From an uncultured Bacteriovoracaceae bacterium (GTDB lineage: Bacteria; Bdellovibrionota; Bacteriovoracia; Bacteriovoracales; Bacteriovoracaceae): a stretch of 64,000 nucleotides of DNA. The position numbers and the translations under genes were made by a program. This document shows, piece after piece, positions 1-8,746 of the stretch. The stretch is from assembly GCA_937952395.1 (NCBI GenBank), contig CALFYV010000090.1, positions 186,001-250,000 of the forward strand, given 5' to 3'. Under the pieces are notes generated by a model. That model was given only the letters and a program-made list of their open reading frames with translations, made no database searches and was not told the DNA's origin. How positions within the stretch are numbered: position 1 is the first letter of the stretch; every line of letters starts with the position of its first letter.

Positions 1-493
1 CTACGCCACATCTGAAAGAGTGAGCGTGTTGCGAGATAGCAGCACCGATATCGCCTATTCTACCTCCTGGAATAACTGCTGCTATTCCTTTATCTAAACA
101 TTCTTGTGCCACTCTTAGAATTCTTTTAGCTTTGTTGGATATTTCTCCAATTTCATACATTTTACATGTATCACCATAATAGCCATCTAAAATGGTAGTG
201 ACATCTATATTTAGTACATCACCTTCTTGAAGCACAGTATTTTCAGAAGGAATTCCGTGACAAATAACCTCATTAATTGAGGTGCAAATTGATTTAGGAA
301 ATCCTTTATATCCTAGGCAGGCTGGAATAGCATTATGATCTCTAATAAATTTATCAGCTTTTTGATTGATTAATTCGGTAGAGTTTCCAGGAACTGCAAA
401 TTGTTCAAGGTATCTTAGAGTTTTCGCTGCTAATTTGCAGCTTTTCTTAATACCTTCAATTTGTTCAGGTGTTTTTAAGATGATATTTTGCAT
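1..493 (-). CDS. map: Methionine aminopeptidase, type I (partial)
   Basis: Removes the N-terminal methionine from nascent proteins in the cytoplasm. The reading frame starts at the ATG complement 491-493 (MQNIILKTPEQIEGIKKSC) and runs off the left edge, leaving about 164 residues. Family signatures are visible: INEVICHGIP, which holds the active-site His, and GDVLNIDVTTILDGYYGDT, which holds the first two metal-binding Asp residues. The remaining metal ligands would lie outside the window. It overlaps the upstream gene by 19 bases, so the two are probably co-transcribed. A phage copy could help process phage proteins and fits the other translation genes here. Confidence 0.93.
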   Translation of the reverse strand, partial: MQNIILKTPEQIEGIKKSCKLAAKTLRYLEQFAVPGNSTELINQKADKFIRDHNAIPACLGYKGFPKSICTSINEVICHGIPSENTVLQEGDVLNIDVTTILDGYYGDTCKMYEIGEISNKAKRILRVAQECLDKGIAAVIPGGRIGDIGAAISQHAHSFRCGV

Positions 494-807
494 ATCTTAA
501 ATATTTCTTTGTTGAGGGAAACTTGAAAGCCTTCAGGCTCTCGTTGTAAGAATTGGCCAATTAAATAGAATTCTCCACTATCAATAAAAGAGTTGTGGCG
601 AAATGGAGTCATGGAATAGTATTCCGCCTCTTTTTGGTCTCTCCATGTTACTTTTATTGTGCCGTCATTAAGACCAATAGAGTGTATAAATCTTTTTTTT
701 GGTCCTTTGGGCAAACGACTTGCGGTTGAAAAATTGATTGTGGTTGTTACTGGATTTTTTGGAGGGCTTATTGTTTTTGGATTAAACAACCATTTAAATA
801 ATCCCAT
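475..807 (-). CDS. Small KTSC-like protein
   Basis: A 110-residue protein. Residues about 40-90 (FIHSIGLNDGTIKVTWRDQ, then tyrosines and a FIDSGEFYLIGQFL segment) resemble the KTSC domain pattern of beta strands followed by a short helix, a domain often attached to RNA-related proteins. The match is weak and by eye. It starts at 807, sharing one base with the stop of the RNA ligase gene, and overlaps map at its 3' end, so it belongs to the same minus-strand operon. The function is unknown. Confidence 0.6.
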   Translation of the reverse strand: MGLFKWLFNPKTISPPKNPVTTTINFSTASRLPKGPKKRFIHSIGLNDGTIKVTWRDQKEAEYYSMTPFRHNSFIDSGEFYLIGQFLQREPEGFQVSLNKEIFKICKISS

Positions 808-2144
808 TATATTTCTCCCATATCTTCATCATCATCCTCGTCATGTAGTCCGATCATATCAATAAGTCTTTTAGGACTTCCTGCATTATTTCCTGCGCCT
901 AATGCAATTGTTTTTAAATGTTGATCTATGGTATTAGTAAGTTCCTCACGATCTTTTATTTGATGATATTTCATAACCATGTTTCTTGTAAATTTATCAT
1001 CTGGATTATCTGGACCCATTACATTTTGTGCTAAAAGTTTGCGAGATTGAACAAAGTCAGTATTTCCCCATTTTAAGATAGAGTTAACGACTTTTTCTAA
1101 ATAGTTGCTGTAAGCTGTTTTGATGTCTTGAACTAATTCTTTTGCATGAGGAAAATAAGCCACTACTTCGTCTTCTTCGCCTTCTAAAACACGAGGAACT
1201 AATTTTTTGTAATTTAACCCAGATAACAAATGATGTTTGCGTACGTATTCTGGGTCTTTGACTTTGACTCTTTTTCCTGTTTTTTTATCTCTAAATATAA
1301 AGCCTTCGAAATCAGGAATTTCCTTGGCCATATCATTAAACATTTTTTCAATTTCATTGTGATATTTAATTGCATCCCATCGTCGTGCTCGTTTTGAGCC
1401 AATCCGAGTAGCAGTTTCATCTAGTTGATCTTCTGTAAGCTCTCTATGTGTGGAGACGTTTCTGCCGCCCAATAAATAGAGTCCATATTGATCAGGATTA
1501 TATTTTGTGAGAACGTGAGATACTTCATGTAGAAATTCAAACATGTAAGTATAATTTAAATCTTCATCAGAAAAACGTAGTTGATCTACAAAGTTTTTGA
1601 TTTCGGGTAAAAATCTGGCTTCTTTTCCTTTGAATGTGGTAACTTTTCTTTCCATATCATCTTTATGAGTTGACATCATTTTCCGAGTATGGAATTCTGG
1701 TCGATTTGGGTCATTGTGCGGGAAGAAAAGACCCACGAATGTACCGTCTAATTTTTCTAACATTTCTGCATTAGAAAAATCTACAGGGTCTGCCTCTTTT
1801 TCTTGTTTGTTGTAGAAACGAATAAAAGGAAAACTTTTAATTAATGTAAGAGGATCGCCACCAAAGTTTGACGATGGTTTTGCTACAACCAATCCTCTGA
1901 CCAAGCGATTAAATTCATTTCTTCCTCCGGGCTTGTAATTTAAAATCCAATATGAACCTTTATCGCCCCACAAGATTTCTTGTTGGTTAAGCCAATTCTT
2001 ATCTCCTTGTATCAATTTTTGTATAATTGTTCGGAGATTTTCTTTTTCTGTAGCGGAGGTTTCCATTTCGACCAAAAATGTTCTGAATTTTAGAGGCAAA
2101 TAGGGGTTATTATATCTTTTTGCTTCAGGCATGTAAACTGGCAT
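807..2144 (-). CDS. RNA ligase, T4 Rnl1-like
   Basis: ATP-dependent RNA ligase that would seal 5'-phosphate and 3'-hydroxyl RNA ends, typically nicked tRNA anticodon loops. Nucleotidyltransferase motifs appear in order: LVRGLVV upstream, motif I KLDGT with the adenylated Lys at about residue 131, motif III MFEFLHEVSH, motif IV EGFIFRD, and motif V KRVKVKDPEY. At 445 residues it is longer than T4 Rnl1 (374). The gene sits next to a metallopeptidase with a 1-base overlap. The large tRNA array, four of whose genes carry short anticodon-loop insertions, gives it obvious substrates. The family call is confident; the role in tRNA splicing is inference. Confidence 0.85.
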   Translation of the reverse strand: MPVYMPEAKRYNNPYLPLKFRTFLVEMETSATEKENLRTIIQKLIQGDKNWLNQQEILWGDKGSYWILNYKPGGRNEFNRLVRGLVVAKPSSNFGGDPLTLIKSFPFIRFYNKQEKEADPVDFSNAEMLEKLDGTFVGLFFPHNDPNRPEFHTRKMMSTHKDDMERKVTTFKGKEARFLPEIKNFVDQLRFSDEDLNYTYMFEFLHEVSHVLTKYNPDQYGLYLLGGRNVSTHRELTEDQLDETATRIGSKRARRWDAIKYHNEIEKMFNDMAKEIPDFEGFIFRDKKTGKRVKVKDPEYVRKHHLLSGLNYKKLVPRVLEGEEDEVVAYFPHAKELVQDIKTAYSNYLEKVVNSILKWGNTDFVQSRKLLAQNVMGPDNPDDKFTRNMVMKYHQIKDREELTNTIDQHLKTIALGAGNNAGSPKRLIDMIGLHDEDDDEDMGEI

Positions 2145-2635
2145 TATTTCGGTACTTTCGTTTTAATGAAGTTCAACCATGCATCATGATCATAGGTGGA
2201 ATGGGGGTGTTTTGAATATACTGCTGAATAAACCATGCAAAAAATTTCTTCTGGATTTTGATCCAAGGAATCTTTCGCCTTGTCTTTGTCTTTCTTTTGC
2301 TCGGTTTTGGTGTCTTTGATGAGTTTTTTCCATTCTCGCTTGAGTTTAGGAGTCATCATATACTTGTAGACACAATGTGCGACCTCATGTAGAAAGGTTG
2401 TTTCTCTGCTATAATTCCAAGGAGAAGCAACTTTAATATGTCGCTTCTTTTCGTCAATTTCGCCCACATGTTCTTTATCATTTTTTAGTGTATTGCCATT
2501 TTCAGGCTTAATTTTATAATTTTTGATTAGATCACGGTGACTTTTAGGGATGTTTGCAATGGTAGCTTTAACATCCCCCATAAAGTGGGTGTCTTCTTCG
2601 ATGAATTTTTTGAAACTGAGAAATAGATTTTCCAT
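2144..2635 (-). CDS. Zinc metallopeptidase-like protein (HEVAH)
   Basis: A 163-residue soluble protein with a zincin signature, FLHEVAHCVYKYM at about residues 81-93: two zinc-binding His and the catalytic Glu. A downstream NPEEIFCMVYSAVY segment could supply the third, Glu ligand. A Lys/Asp-rich linker lies between. It resembles short phage-encoded metallopeptidases of the SprT/ImmA type but I cannot place it in a named family. It is the first gene of the minus-strand operon that continues into RNA ligase. The substrate is unknown. Confidence 0.65.
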   Translation of the reverse strand: MENLFLSFKKFIEEDTHFMGDVKATIANIPKSHRDLIKNYKIKPENGNTLKNDKEHVGEIDEKKRHIKVASPWNYSRETTFLHEVAHCVYKYMMTPKLKREWKKLIKDTKTEQKKDKDKAKDSLDQNPEEIFCMVYSAVYSKHPHSTYDHDAWLNFIKTKVPK

Positions 2636-2658
2636 CTTAGTATTTAGGAAATTTGCCG

Positions 2659-2687
2659 TTGATTTTGATCTGGAACTTCCATATATT
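2659..2687 (+). promoter_or_regulatory. Sigma70-like promoter for the ncRNA region
   Basis: TTGATT at 2659-2664, a 17-nt spacer and TATATT at 2682-2687. Transcription would start near 2694 and read into the hairpin-rich gap that ends at the terminator at 3141-3180. Confidence 0.55.
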
Positions 2688-2693
2688 ATTTTA

Positions 2694-3180
2694 CGGTCAT
2701 GCCCCCTAGCGGGTGTCCTATGCTTGCGAGGACAAAATCAGCGCAGCCACCTCCGAGGTGAAAAATCTGGGTTCTGCTCGAACTGAAGAGTGGAGGCATC
2801 TTCTCCTCCTAAAAGCGAGAATGATGAGCCATTGGCAGGCTACACTTGCCATTCCTTGTAGATTGGGGATCACACAACTACACCATGACCAGATGGTATT
2901 GGGCTTCGGGCCAATACTTGCCAGAAGTGGTATGAGAAGTTCCTTTGCGAGAGATAAATTCAACAATGAGATTTAAATAGTCTTTTCTTGCTGCCGTTGT
3001 AAGAAACGACAAGTCCGTGCATGGTATTTAAATCTCCCCAAAAAAGCGGCATTTATCTTCTGCAATCTCGTGTTGTCGATTTCATCGGTAACGCAAACCG
3101 AGTCTCATCCTGGCAGTTGAGAGGATATTTCTCAGAACGAAAGGGGAGCGTCAATCTCTGTTGACGCTCCCCTTTTTATT
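2694..3180 (+). ncRNA. Candidate large structured non-coding RNA
   Basis: This 567-base gap between divergent genes has no convincing protein. ORFs crossing it have unlike composition and no good ribosome site. It has a promoter at the left and a strong terminator at the right. Local hairpins include GTCCT/AGGAC around 2717-2735, CACCT/AGGTG near 2749-2761, ACCAT/ATGGT near 2882-2897, GTATTGG/CCAATAC near 2898-2919 and CGGT/ACCG near 3085-3100. Size and setting in a tRNA-rich phage recall large phage RNAs such as GOLLD or ROOL, but I cannot match it to a named family. Confidence 0.55.
3141..3178 (+). terminator. Rho-independent terminator
   Basis: A 14-bp perfect stem (AAGGGGAGCGTCAA pairing with TTGACGCTCCCCTT) with a 6-nt loop, followed by a T-run. 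It closes the candidate ncRNA just before phoH. Confidence 0.9.
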
Positions 3181-3192
3181 TCCATAGTCCAG

Positions 3193-3205
3193 TATATAGA
3201 TTATG
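3193..3205 (+). promoter_or_regulatory. TATATA-N4-ATG start element (phoH)
   Basis: TATATA at 3193-3198 lies exactly four bases before the phoH ATG, and no Shine-Dalgarno is present. The same arrangement recurs at several other genes in this window. Confidence 0.6.
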
Positions 3206-3880
3206 GCAAATAACAACAGAAATAACAAAAATAATAAGACGACCAAACATGGTAAGTTTCATATTGAATTTAAAAATATAGCACAAAAACTAGCTTGGGC
3301 TAGTTTTCAACAACAGGATGTCCTTTTTCTTTGTGGTCCTGCTGGAACGGGCAAATCTTTATTGTCAGTAGCTTTCGCTATTAGTGAAGTTTTGCAAAAC
3401 AATAAAAAGAAAATAATTTTAACAAGACCAGTAGTTGAATCTGGCGAGTCTTTGGGATATCTTCCTGGCACACTGCATGAAAAAATAAACCCTTATATGA
3501 TTCCTTTATATGATCATATAGAAACGCTTGTTGGGAAAAATAATACGCAAAGAGAAATGGTTGATGAGGCATTGGAAATTGCTCCTTTGGCTTATTTGCG
3601 TGGCCGAACATTTAACAATGCTGTTTGTATTTTAGATGAAGCTCAAAACTGCTCTTTAATGCAATTGAAATTGTTTTTAACTAGAATGGGCGAAGATAGT
3701 AAATTAATCATTACAGGCGACCCTTTACAAAGCGATTTACGTGGTAGTTTTTTAGCTTTTAGCGATGTGGTCCTAAGGTTAGAGAGTGTGCCGGGCATAG
3801 GTGTGGTGAAATTTGATTCTAGTTGTATTGTTAGACACAAATTAGTATCGAAAATTTTGGAAAAATTGGAGGAAGCATGA
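3203..3880 (+). CDS. phoH: PhoH-like ATPase
   Basis: A 225-residue P-loop ATPase of the PhoH family, which is frequent in phage genomes and is thought to act in RNA metabolism. Walker A is CGPAGTGKS near residues 44-52, and Walker B is CILDEAQNC. The segments ILTRPVVESGESLGYLPG and IITGDPLQSDL are typical PhoH blocks. The start at 3203 is preceded by TATATA-N4 rather than a ribosome site. Its stop overlaps the next start by an ATGA. Family assignment is firm; the phage role is not established. Confidence 0.93.
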   Translation: MANNNRNNKNNKTTKHGKFHIEFKNIAQKLAWASFQQQDVLFLCGPAGTGKSLLSVAFAISEVLQNNKKKIILTRPVVESGESLGYLPGTLHEKINPYMIPLYDHIETLVGKNNTQREMVDEALEIAPLAYLRGRTFNNAVCILDEAQNCSLMQLKLFLTRMGEDSKLIITGDPLQSDLRGSFLAFSDVVLRLESVPGIGVVKFDSSCIVRHKLVSKILEKLEEA

Positions 3881-4362
3881 GAGCCATTCCAGGAACAACA
3901 GAAGATTATCAAGCTGTAGCTGATTATTGGAACTCGTTTGTCGGCAAAGAAGACTCTATTTGGAGATTCTCGCCAATAGTAAATGCTGAACACATTGGAA
4001 AGAAAGTGGATAAAGGATTTTCTTTATATGTTTTATATGAAGATGGCCAATTGATTGGTTATGGCATGTGGAAAAAGGAATATATGTTGGGAATTGCCGC
4101 TAAAGATAAAGAAACATATTGGCGGATAGGCAGAGAATGGGTGGAACAAAACTTGGCCGCTGTTGGACGAGTAAGGTTTCCTAATATTGTTTGCAATGAA
4201 ATTAGCTGGCTAGAAGAATTAACCCCTGTTAACAGAGAGCCAGAAAGTTACAAGCCTTTAAAACCCGGTGAAGATATTTCAAAAAGAAAAGTTTGGACAT
4301 ATCAGGCGACTTTTAGGCTTGATGCCGTAAAAGATGCATTAGATAAAAATCTTGGAGAATAA
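3877..4362 (+). CDS. Hypothetical protein, possibly GNAT-like
   Basis: A 161-residue soluble protein starting in an ATGA overlap with phoH. An N-terminal helix-rich part is followed by FSLYVLYEDGQLIGYGMWKK, which resembles the central strands of a GNAT acetyltransferase. The acetyl-CoA loop is not obvious, so function is not assigned. Its stop overlaps the start of the large virion-like protein, so it is probably in that operon. Confidence 0.55.
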   Translation: MRAIPGTTEDYQAVADYWNSFVGKEDSIWRFSPIVNAEHIGKKVDKGFSLYVLYEDGQLIGYGMWKKEYMLGIAAKDKETYWRIGREWVEQNLAAVGRVRFPNIVCNEISWLEELTPVNREPESYKPLKPGEDISKRKVWTYQATFRLDAVKDALDKNLGE

Positions 4363-6974
4363 TGCCGATAGAGCAGTTGGTCATTCAAACCGGAGATGAT
4401 ACGTATGTTACCGATCTTACGCCCAATAGTAATTTCGGGTCTAACGCATCTTTATTTGTTGGTTATGACATAGATGAATCAAAAGATGAGCAAGATTTTC
4501 GGGCATTGCTCCGATATGATGTATCAGCGGTGTCTAGTTATACTATATTAAGTGCCACCTTAACCTTAACACTTACAAATACTCCCACGGCTCAAACTAT
4601 TACATTATATAGAAGTGGTCAGCCTGCTTGGACAGAGGCAGGAGCTACTTGGAATAATTATGATGGTGTTTCTCCTTGGAGTGTGGAAGCAGGTGATCCC
4701 ACAACTCCTTCCGATACTGTTGCATATTCTAGTGGTGATTTAGTATTTGATGCAACTGATCTTGTAATTGATGCAATAGACAATAGAAGCAGTATTTTAG
4801 ACTGTGTGGTTGATAGTAGTTCCACATCTGATGATAATGTTTTAGCTTTTGCTTCTTTTGAAAACCCCACCGCTGCCAGCAGACCTAATCTTACAATAAA
4901 TTATCTAACCCCAGAAACCGCATCTGGCGGGGTTGAATTAAGTGGCGAACATGACACGCTTACTTTGTCGCATTTGTTTAGAACGGGATCGGGCGGGGTA
5001 GAACTATCTTATAGTCCAACAAATCCTCCAATAACTAAAATTTCTAATTTTATTGTAGATCAAGTCTCGTCTTGGAATGTTTATTCCACTTTTACAGTTA
5101 GTTTGGAGTCGCAATGGGATATTGGTGGAGAAGTATTAAGATATTATATGATTGAAGGCGATTGTGAATCGCCGCCTGCTTGTGAGACCACAGGGTTTGA
5201 CTTTAATGATTCAAACTGTGATGGAGGTGTAAGGTTTTTCCAAACGATTGCTGCTACTAGTTTAGCCGATCTTTGTGAAAAAATGCAGGCAACGTATTTA
5301 AATTATCCAGTAAAGTGGCCGGTTAAACGAATACGAAGATTTAGCCGCCCAGTTTACTTATCAGATATTGAAGAACAGGAAGCAAATGGCATCGATCATA
5401 GTTGTAACGAATTAGAAGATCAGGTGTTTTGTCATGTTCCTGAATGTTTCGACTTTTGTATTGATGAACGAGTCGATGTCAGCATGGGTGTTGAAGTTTT
5501 TATTCAAGATAGTTTTTATAATTATCAAGCCGCCGGCGGTTTAATTTTAGATGGCACAGTCTTGCCTGAATACGATACAGTTGTGCCTGTTGGAGGCATC
5601 ACGCTTGCAGGATCAGCAGACGCTGCACAAGCTACATATGAAGTAAGCATGGATGGAGGAGTAGATTTAGCTGGCGAAAGCCTCGTTAGCAGTCCGGATT
5701 GGCATTATGTTGTAACTTCTGGCGTTGTGTTTTCAGGCGAAGCAGATATAAATGCTTCTGATTTTGACATAATTCCAGTAGGCGGAATTACCTTATCAGG
5801 AGCAGCAAATACAAATGTAGTTTTAACTTCTGCACTTCCTAATATCGGACTTGTTGCAGGAGGCGAAGTTGATGTTGATACATTTGATTTAGTAGTGATT
5901 TTGGATGGCGATGGAGTGTCGGTGGCTGGAATTGCCACTGTTAATTGTAGTAATTGGACTTACTCCGCTGCTGGCAGCATTACTTTATCTGGCGAATCAT
6001 TGGCAAAAAGCCCAGTTTGGCACTACACACCAGGAGGTGGATTATCATTAAGCAACCCTGAATTAATGCGATATCTTCCAAACGGTGGATTGACGCTGGG
6101 TGGCGATTCAATAGAAGCAATATCTATTTATGCTGAGGGCGGTGTTGAATTAGGTGGTGAATCATCATTCGTCAGCCCAGATTGGCATTATACGCCCGGT
6201 GATGGTTTAACTGTAGGTGGTTCTATAGAAACAAGTTTTTTGGTTTTGGGTGATTTTTATATCGATATGGGCGCTGAAACTGAATTGTTGTTGATAGAGC
6301 CGGTGTATCCTATATCTTTTGATACTACTGCATTAACTTCTGAAGTTGGTTTAATTGTTACTAGCTGTCTTTGTGATCCAACACCAAATCGTTTGAAATT
6401 ATCACATAATATAGGTTCATCTGCGATTTTGAAAAACTTCTTATTACGAAATGGATTAGAACTACCTAGCCAGTTGAATTTAATTTTTAATGATTATGAT
6501 GATGTTTGGAGAGTCAACAAACATTTCAAAGGCACGGGCACTAATTTAGGAGAAAGATGGGTTATATTATTTGAATGGGCGTGCCGGTCAGATTCTCAAA
6601 CAGAAGATGATGAGCCAATTTTCTCTGGCGGGAAGTATTGGAAGTTTTCTCTTTTGGTCAAAAGAGAGGTTGACAATGATGTGAGAGAAAGTAGAATATT
6701 TTATACTTTTCCTGAAGAGTCTCCATGTGATGATGATCAATTGAGATTTTCTTTTAGGATTAACACAAATACCAAGGCTGTTTCTCTTCCTGTAAATTTA
6801 TCTGCTGGAAATTCTATCATCTATGATGACTTGGGTTTGTTTTCTGATAAATACTGGCAAAAAAATCCTAGTTTATCTATAAATGTATTTGAGTCTGATT
6901 TACCGGATGAAACGCCGACTGTTGACATTAGTACAATATTCCCTGAAAGTAGTACAATATTCCCTGAAAGTTGA
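4362..6974 (+). CDS. Large repetitive virion or fibre protein with DNRLRE-like domain
   Basis: 870 residues. The first 185 (ending RPNLTINYL, with a SNFGSNASLFVGYD start and an AWTEAGATWNN segment) look like a DNRLRE/CBM96-type carbohydrate-binding beta sandwich. The middle, about 190-640, is built from degenerate repeats around GG-aliphatic-x-LxGES and SPDWHYTPG, suggesting repeated beta hairpins. The C-terminal third has a cysteine-containing domain. No signal peptide is seen. Likely a structural or adhesion protein; no catalytic site is visible. The last 14 residues are a tandem duplication of STIFPES. Confidence 0.6.
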   Translation: MPIEQLVIQTGDDTYVTDLTPNSNFGSNASLFVGYDIDESKDEQDFRALLRYDVSAVSSYTILSATLTLTLTNTPTAQTITLYRSGQPAWTEAGATWNNYDGVSPWSVEAGDPTTPSDTVAYSSGDLVFDATDLVIDAIDNRSSILDCVVDSSSTSDDNVLAFASFENPTAASRPNLTINYLTPETASGGVELSGEHDTLTLSHLFRTGSGGVELSYSPTNPPITKISNFIVDQVSSWNVYSTFTVSLESQWDIGGEVLRYYMIEGDCESPPACETTGFDFNDSNCDGGVRFFQTIAATSLADLCEKMQATYLNYPVKWPVKRIRRFSRPVYLSDIEEQEANGIDHSCNELEDQVFCHVPECFDFCIDERVDVSMGVEVFIQDSFYNYQAAGGLILDGTVLPEYDTVVPVGGITLAGSADAAQATYEVSMDGGVDLAGESLVSSPDWHYVVTSGVVFSGEADINASDFDIIPVGGITLSGAANTNVVLTSALPNIGLVAGGEVDVDTFDLVVILDGDGVSVAGIATVNCSNWTYSAAGSITLSGESLAKSPVWHYTPGGGLSLSNPELMRYLPNGGLTLGGDSIEAISIYAEGGVELGGESSFVSPDWHYTPGDGLTVGGSIETSFLVLGDFYIDMGAETELLLIEPVYPISFDTTALTSEVGLIVTSCLCDPTPNRLKLSHNIGSSAILKNFLLRNGLELPSQLNLIFNDYDDVWRVNKHFKGTGTNLGERWVILFEWACRSDSQTEDDEPIFSGGKYWKFSLLVKREVDNDVRESRIFYTFPEESPCDDDQLRFSFRINTNTKAVSLPVNLSAGNSIIYDDLGLFSDKYWQKNPSLSINVFESDLPDETPTVDISTIFPESSTIFPES
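6930..6971 (+). repeat. Tandem 21-bp duplication at the 3' end of the fibre gene
   Basis: Two perfect adjacent copies of a 21-bp unit encode STIFPES twice, directly before the TGA. The duplication is in frame, so it extends the C terminus without breaking the gene. It is probably a recent slippage event. Confidence 0.85.
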
Positions 6975-6976
6975 TT

Positions 6977-7213
6977 ATGATTGTTTTTTGGATTAATTTG
7001 TTTTTAACGTTTGTGAATCTTATTTTCTTGGTGAGAATTTCAATCTTCTTGGTTAATTTTGCGTCCTCTGTTCGCAATCGTCTTGATTCATTGGAAGCTG
7101 AACCGCCGATGGCCCAACCTAGAAATTCATATTCTGAAAATGAAGAAAGTGGTTTAGTAGATTTGAAAGGGGTGTACAATTATGATGCTCGCTATACCCA
7201 TCCGGGGGAGTAA
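6977..7213 (+). CDS. Small single-pass membrane protein
   Basis: About 78 residues, with one or two hydrophobic N-terminal segments (VFWINLFLTFVNLIFLV and on to ISIFLVNFA) and an acidic soluble tail. The ATG at 6977 is chosen over a TTG at 6971 that would overlap the upstream stop; the difference is two residues. It directly follows the fibre-like gene. A holin or membrane-anchoring role is possible but unsupported. Confidence 0.55.
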   Translation: MIVFWINLFLTFVNLIFLVRISIFLVNFASSVRNRLDSLEAEPPMAQPRNSYSENEESGLVDLKGVYNYDARYTHPGE

Positions 7214-7254
7214 TTCCTATTGCCATGATTCCTGTTTTTCAGTAATTTAATTGC

Positions 7255-8178
7255 ATGTCTACTACAACACTTCCGCAGCGAAAATTCGGGCTCGAATTTG
7301 AGATTGGCAACGATATGAAAATTGCCAACATTGGCGAGCTAGCAAAACATATCAAAGACTTATCAAAAAAGCACGTTGAATACACGCCAAGTTGGGCACA
7401 GACGGTAAACAATCACAACTACTGGCATATTAAATTTGATAGAACCTGTGGTCCCCAAGGACAGGTTAATGGCACCTATATGGATCATGGCTGGGAAATC
7501 GCATCGTTCATTGCATCTGGGCAAGAAGACTTAGACCTTATTGGAATGGTTGTTGAAAGTCTGAAGAATGATTGCTTTATTAATCAAAACTGTGGCTTTC
7601 ATATTCATTGCGATGTTTCAGACTTTACTCCAAGTCAAATGGGCGTTCTGCTTGCTCGTTGGTTAAAAATAGAACCATTATTGTGTCAAATGGTTCCGCC
7701 TTTTCGGGTAAACAACAAATTTTGTCGCTTGTTGGGCAATAAGAGGTTTTTGAAAAGCAAAAAATATAAAAGCGAAGAGTTGTGGGACAAATTGAAGCCA
7801 ACTAAATATGGCCCACATGAAAACTCTCAGAAAAAAGTGACGCTGAATACTGTAAACTATGCCGCCGCAGTCCAAATGGTTGACACTTCTAGAAAGACAG
7901 TTGAATTTCGTTTGCCCGAAGGCACGTTAGATAAGCATACTGTCGTTGGCTGGGTGCAGTTTTTTATAAGATTTGTAGAAACTGCTCGCACAGCAAAAAT
8001 GCCATTAAGTTTTAGAAGAATTAAAACGATCAAAACATTTTTCAATTATGCAGGCATGAATCCGAATCACCAAGATATAGATGTTAGCTTAATAAGAGCA
8101 AAAATGTTCTTGGCTGAGCGTTTGTATCGGTTCGGAGATATTGAGACAAAAAAGCAATTATCTAGCTTGATTTTCTAG
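7255..8178 (+). CDS. Putative amidoligase (amidoligase_2 family)
   Basis: A 307-residue soluble enzyme. Conserved blocks of the COOH-NH2 ligase / amidoligase_2 family are visible: RKFGLEFEIGND at the N terminus, CGFHIHCDVS in the middle and TVEFRLPEGTLDKHTVVGWV towards the end. Family members are thought to form amide or peptide bonds and occur in phages and in peptide-modification operons. The substrate is unknown. It stands alone between a membrane protein and the sigma factor gene. Confidence 0.75.
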   Translation: MSTTTLPQRKFGLEFEIGNDMKIANIGELAKHIKDLSKKHVEYTPSWAQTVNNHNYWHIKFDRTCGPQGQVNGTYMDHGWEIASFIASGQEDLDLIGMVVESLKNDCFINQNCGFHIHCDVSDFTPSQMGVLLARWLKIEPLLCQMVPPFRVNNKFCRLLGNKRFLKSKKYKSEELWDKLKPTKYGPHENSQKKVTLNTVNYAAAVQMVDTSRKTVEFRLPEGTLDKHTVVGWVQFFIRFVETARTAKMPLSFRRIKTIKTFFNYAGMNPNHQDIDVSLIRAKMFLAERLYRFGDIETKKQLSSLIF

Positions 8179-8199
8179 GCTAAATACTCTAAATATAGT

Positions 8200-8254
8200 A
8201 ACGTATTAACGTATATTAACGTATTTTAACATTAATTAACTTGGAGAACGTATT
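8200..8254 (+). promoter_or_regulatory. AACGTATT repeat cluster upstream of sigma factor
   Basis: AACGTATT occurs at 8200-8207, 8218-8225 and 8247-8254, with a one-base variant at 8208-8215. Several TTAA-containing segments lie between. The last copy abuts the ATG of the sigma factor gene. This looks like an operator array, possibly autoregulatory. Confidence 0.55.
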
Positions 8255-8746
8255 ATGACTATTATTGAACGTAATGAACTTATCGAAAATTATCTTCCTC
8301 TCGCTTTAAAACTAGCTTTTCACAAGAAGAAACAAGTGCCACCACGAGTTGATATTGAAGATTTGAAATCTGCTGCTTTTTTTGGGTTGGTAGATGCAGC
8401 AAATAAATACAATGAAATCGTGGGTTCTTTTGGTGCTTATGCAAAACGTCGGATTTTGGGTGAAATTCAGGACTTTATTAGGAACTCTTATAAAAAATCG
8501 ATGGCCTCCATAGATCAACCTGATGAAAATGGCCTCATGTTGTCTGAGAGTCTTATTCAAAAGTCATATGTAGCCTGGAATGACGAAGAATACCCTGAAT
8601 TAACTGACCTTGATAAAAACATCATAAAAATGTATTATGTTGATGGTTTTTCTATGAAAGAAATTGGGAAAATTATTGGTGTTTCTGAGTCGAGGGTTTC
8701 TCAATTACTAAAAGGAACCAGAAACAAATTGAAAAAGGCTGCTTAA
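8255..8746 (+). CDS. Alternative sigma factor (sigma70 family)
   Basis: A 163-residue compact sigma factor. Region 2 spans about residues 9-75 (LIENYLPLALKLA, then DLKSAAFFGLVDAANKYN and FGAYAKRRILGEIQDFIR). Region 4 at the C terminus holds a helix-turn-helix: GFSMKEIGKIIGVSESRVSQ. It resembles FliA/WhiG-type factors with little of region 3. A Shine-Dalgarno (GGAG) precedes the ATG. It could direct RNA polymerase to one of the phage promoter classes seen here. The stop is immediately followed by the ATG of the next gene. Confidence 0.85.
   Translation: MTIIERNELIENYLPLALKLAFHKKKQVPPRVDIEDLKSAAFFGLVDAANKYNEIVGSFGAYAKRRILGEIQDFIRNSYKKSMASIDQPDENGLMLSESLIQKSYVAWNDEEYPELTDLDKNIIKMYYVDGFSMKEIGKIIGVSESRVSQLLKGTRNKLKKAA

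Noticed and set aside
2713..2976. Open frames on both strands inside the 2640-3180 gap
   Set aside because: No ribosome site, composition unlike neighbouring genes, and the region is better explained by a structured RNA with promoter and terminator.
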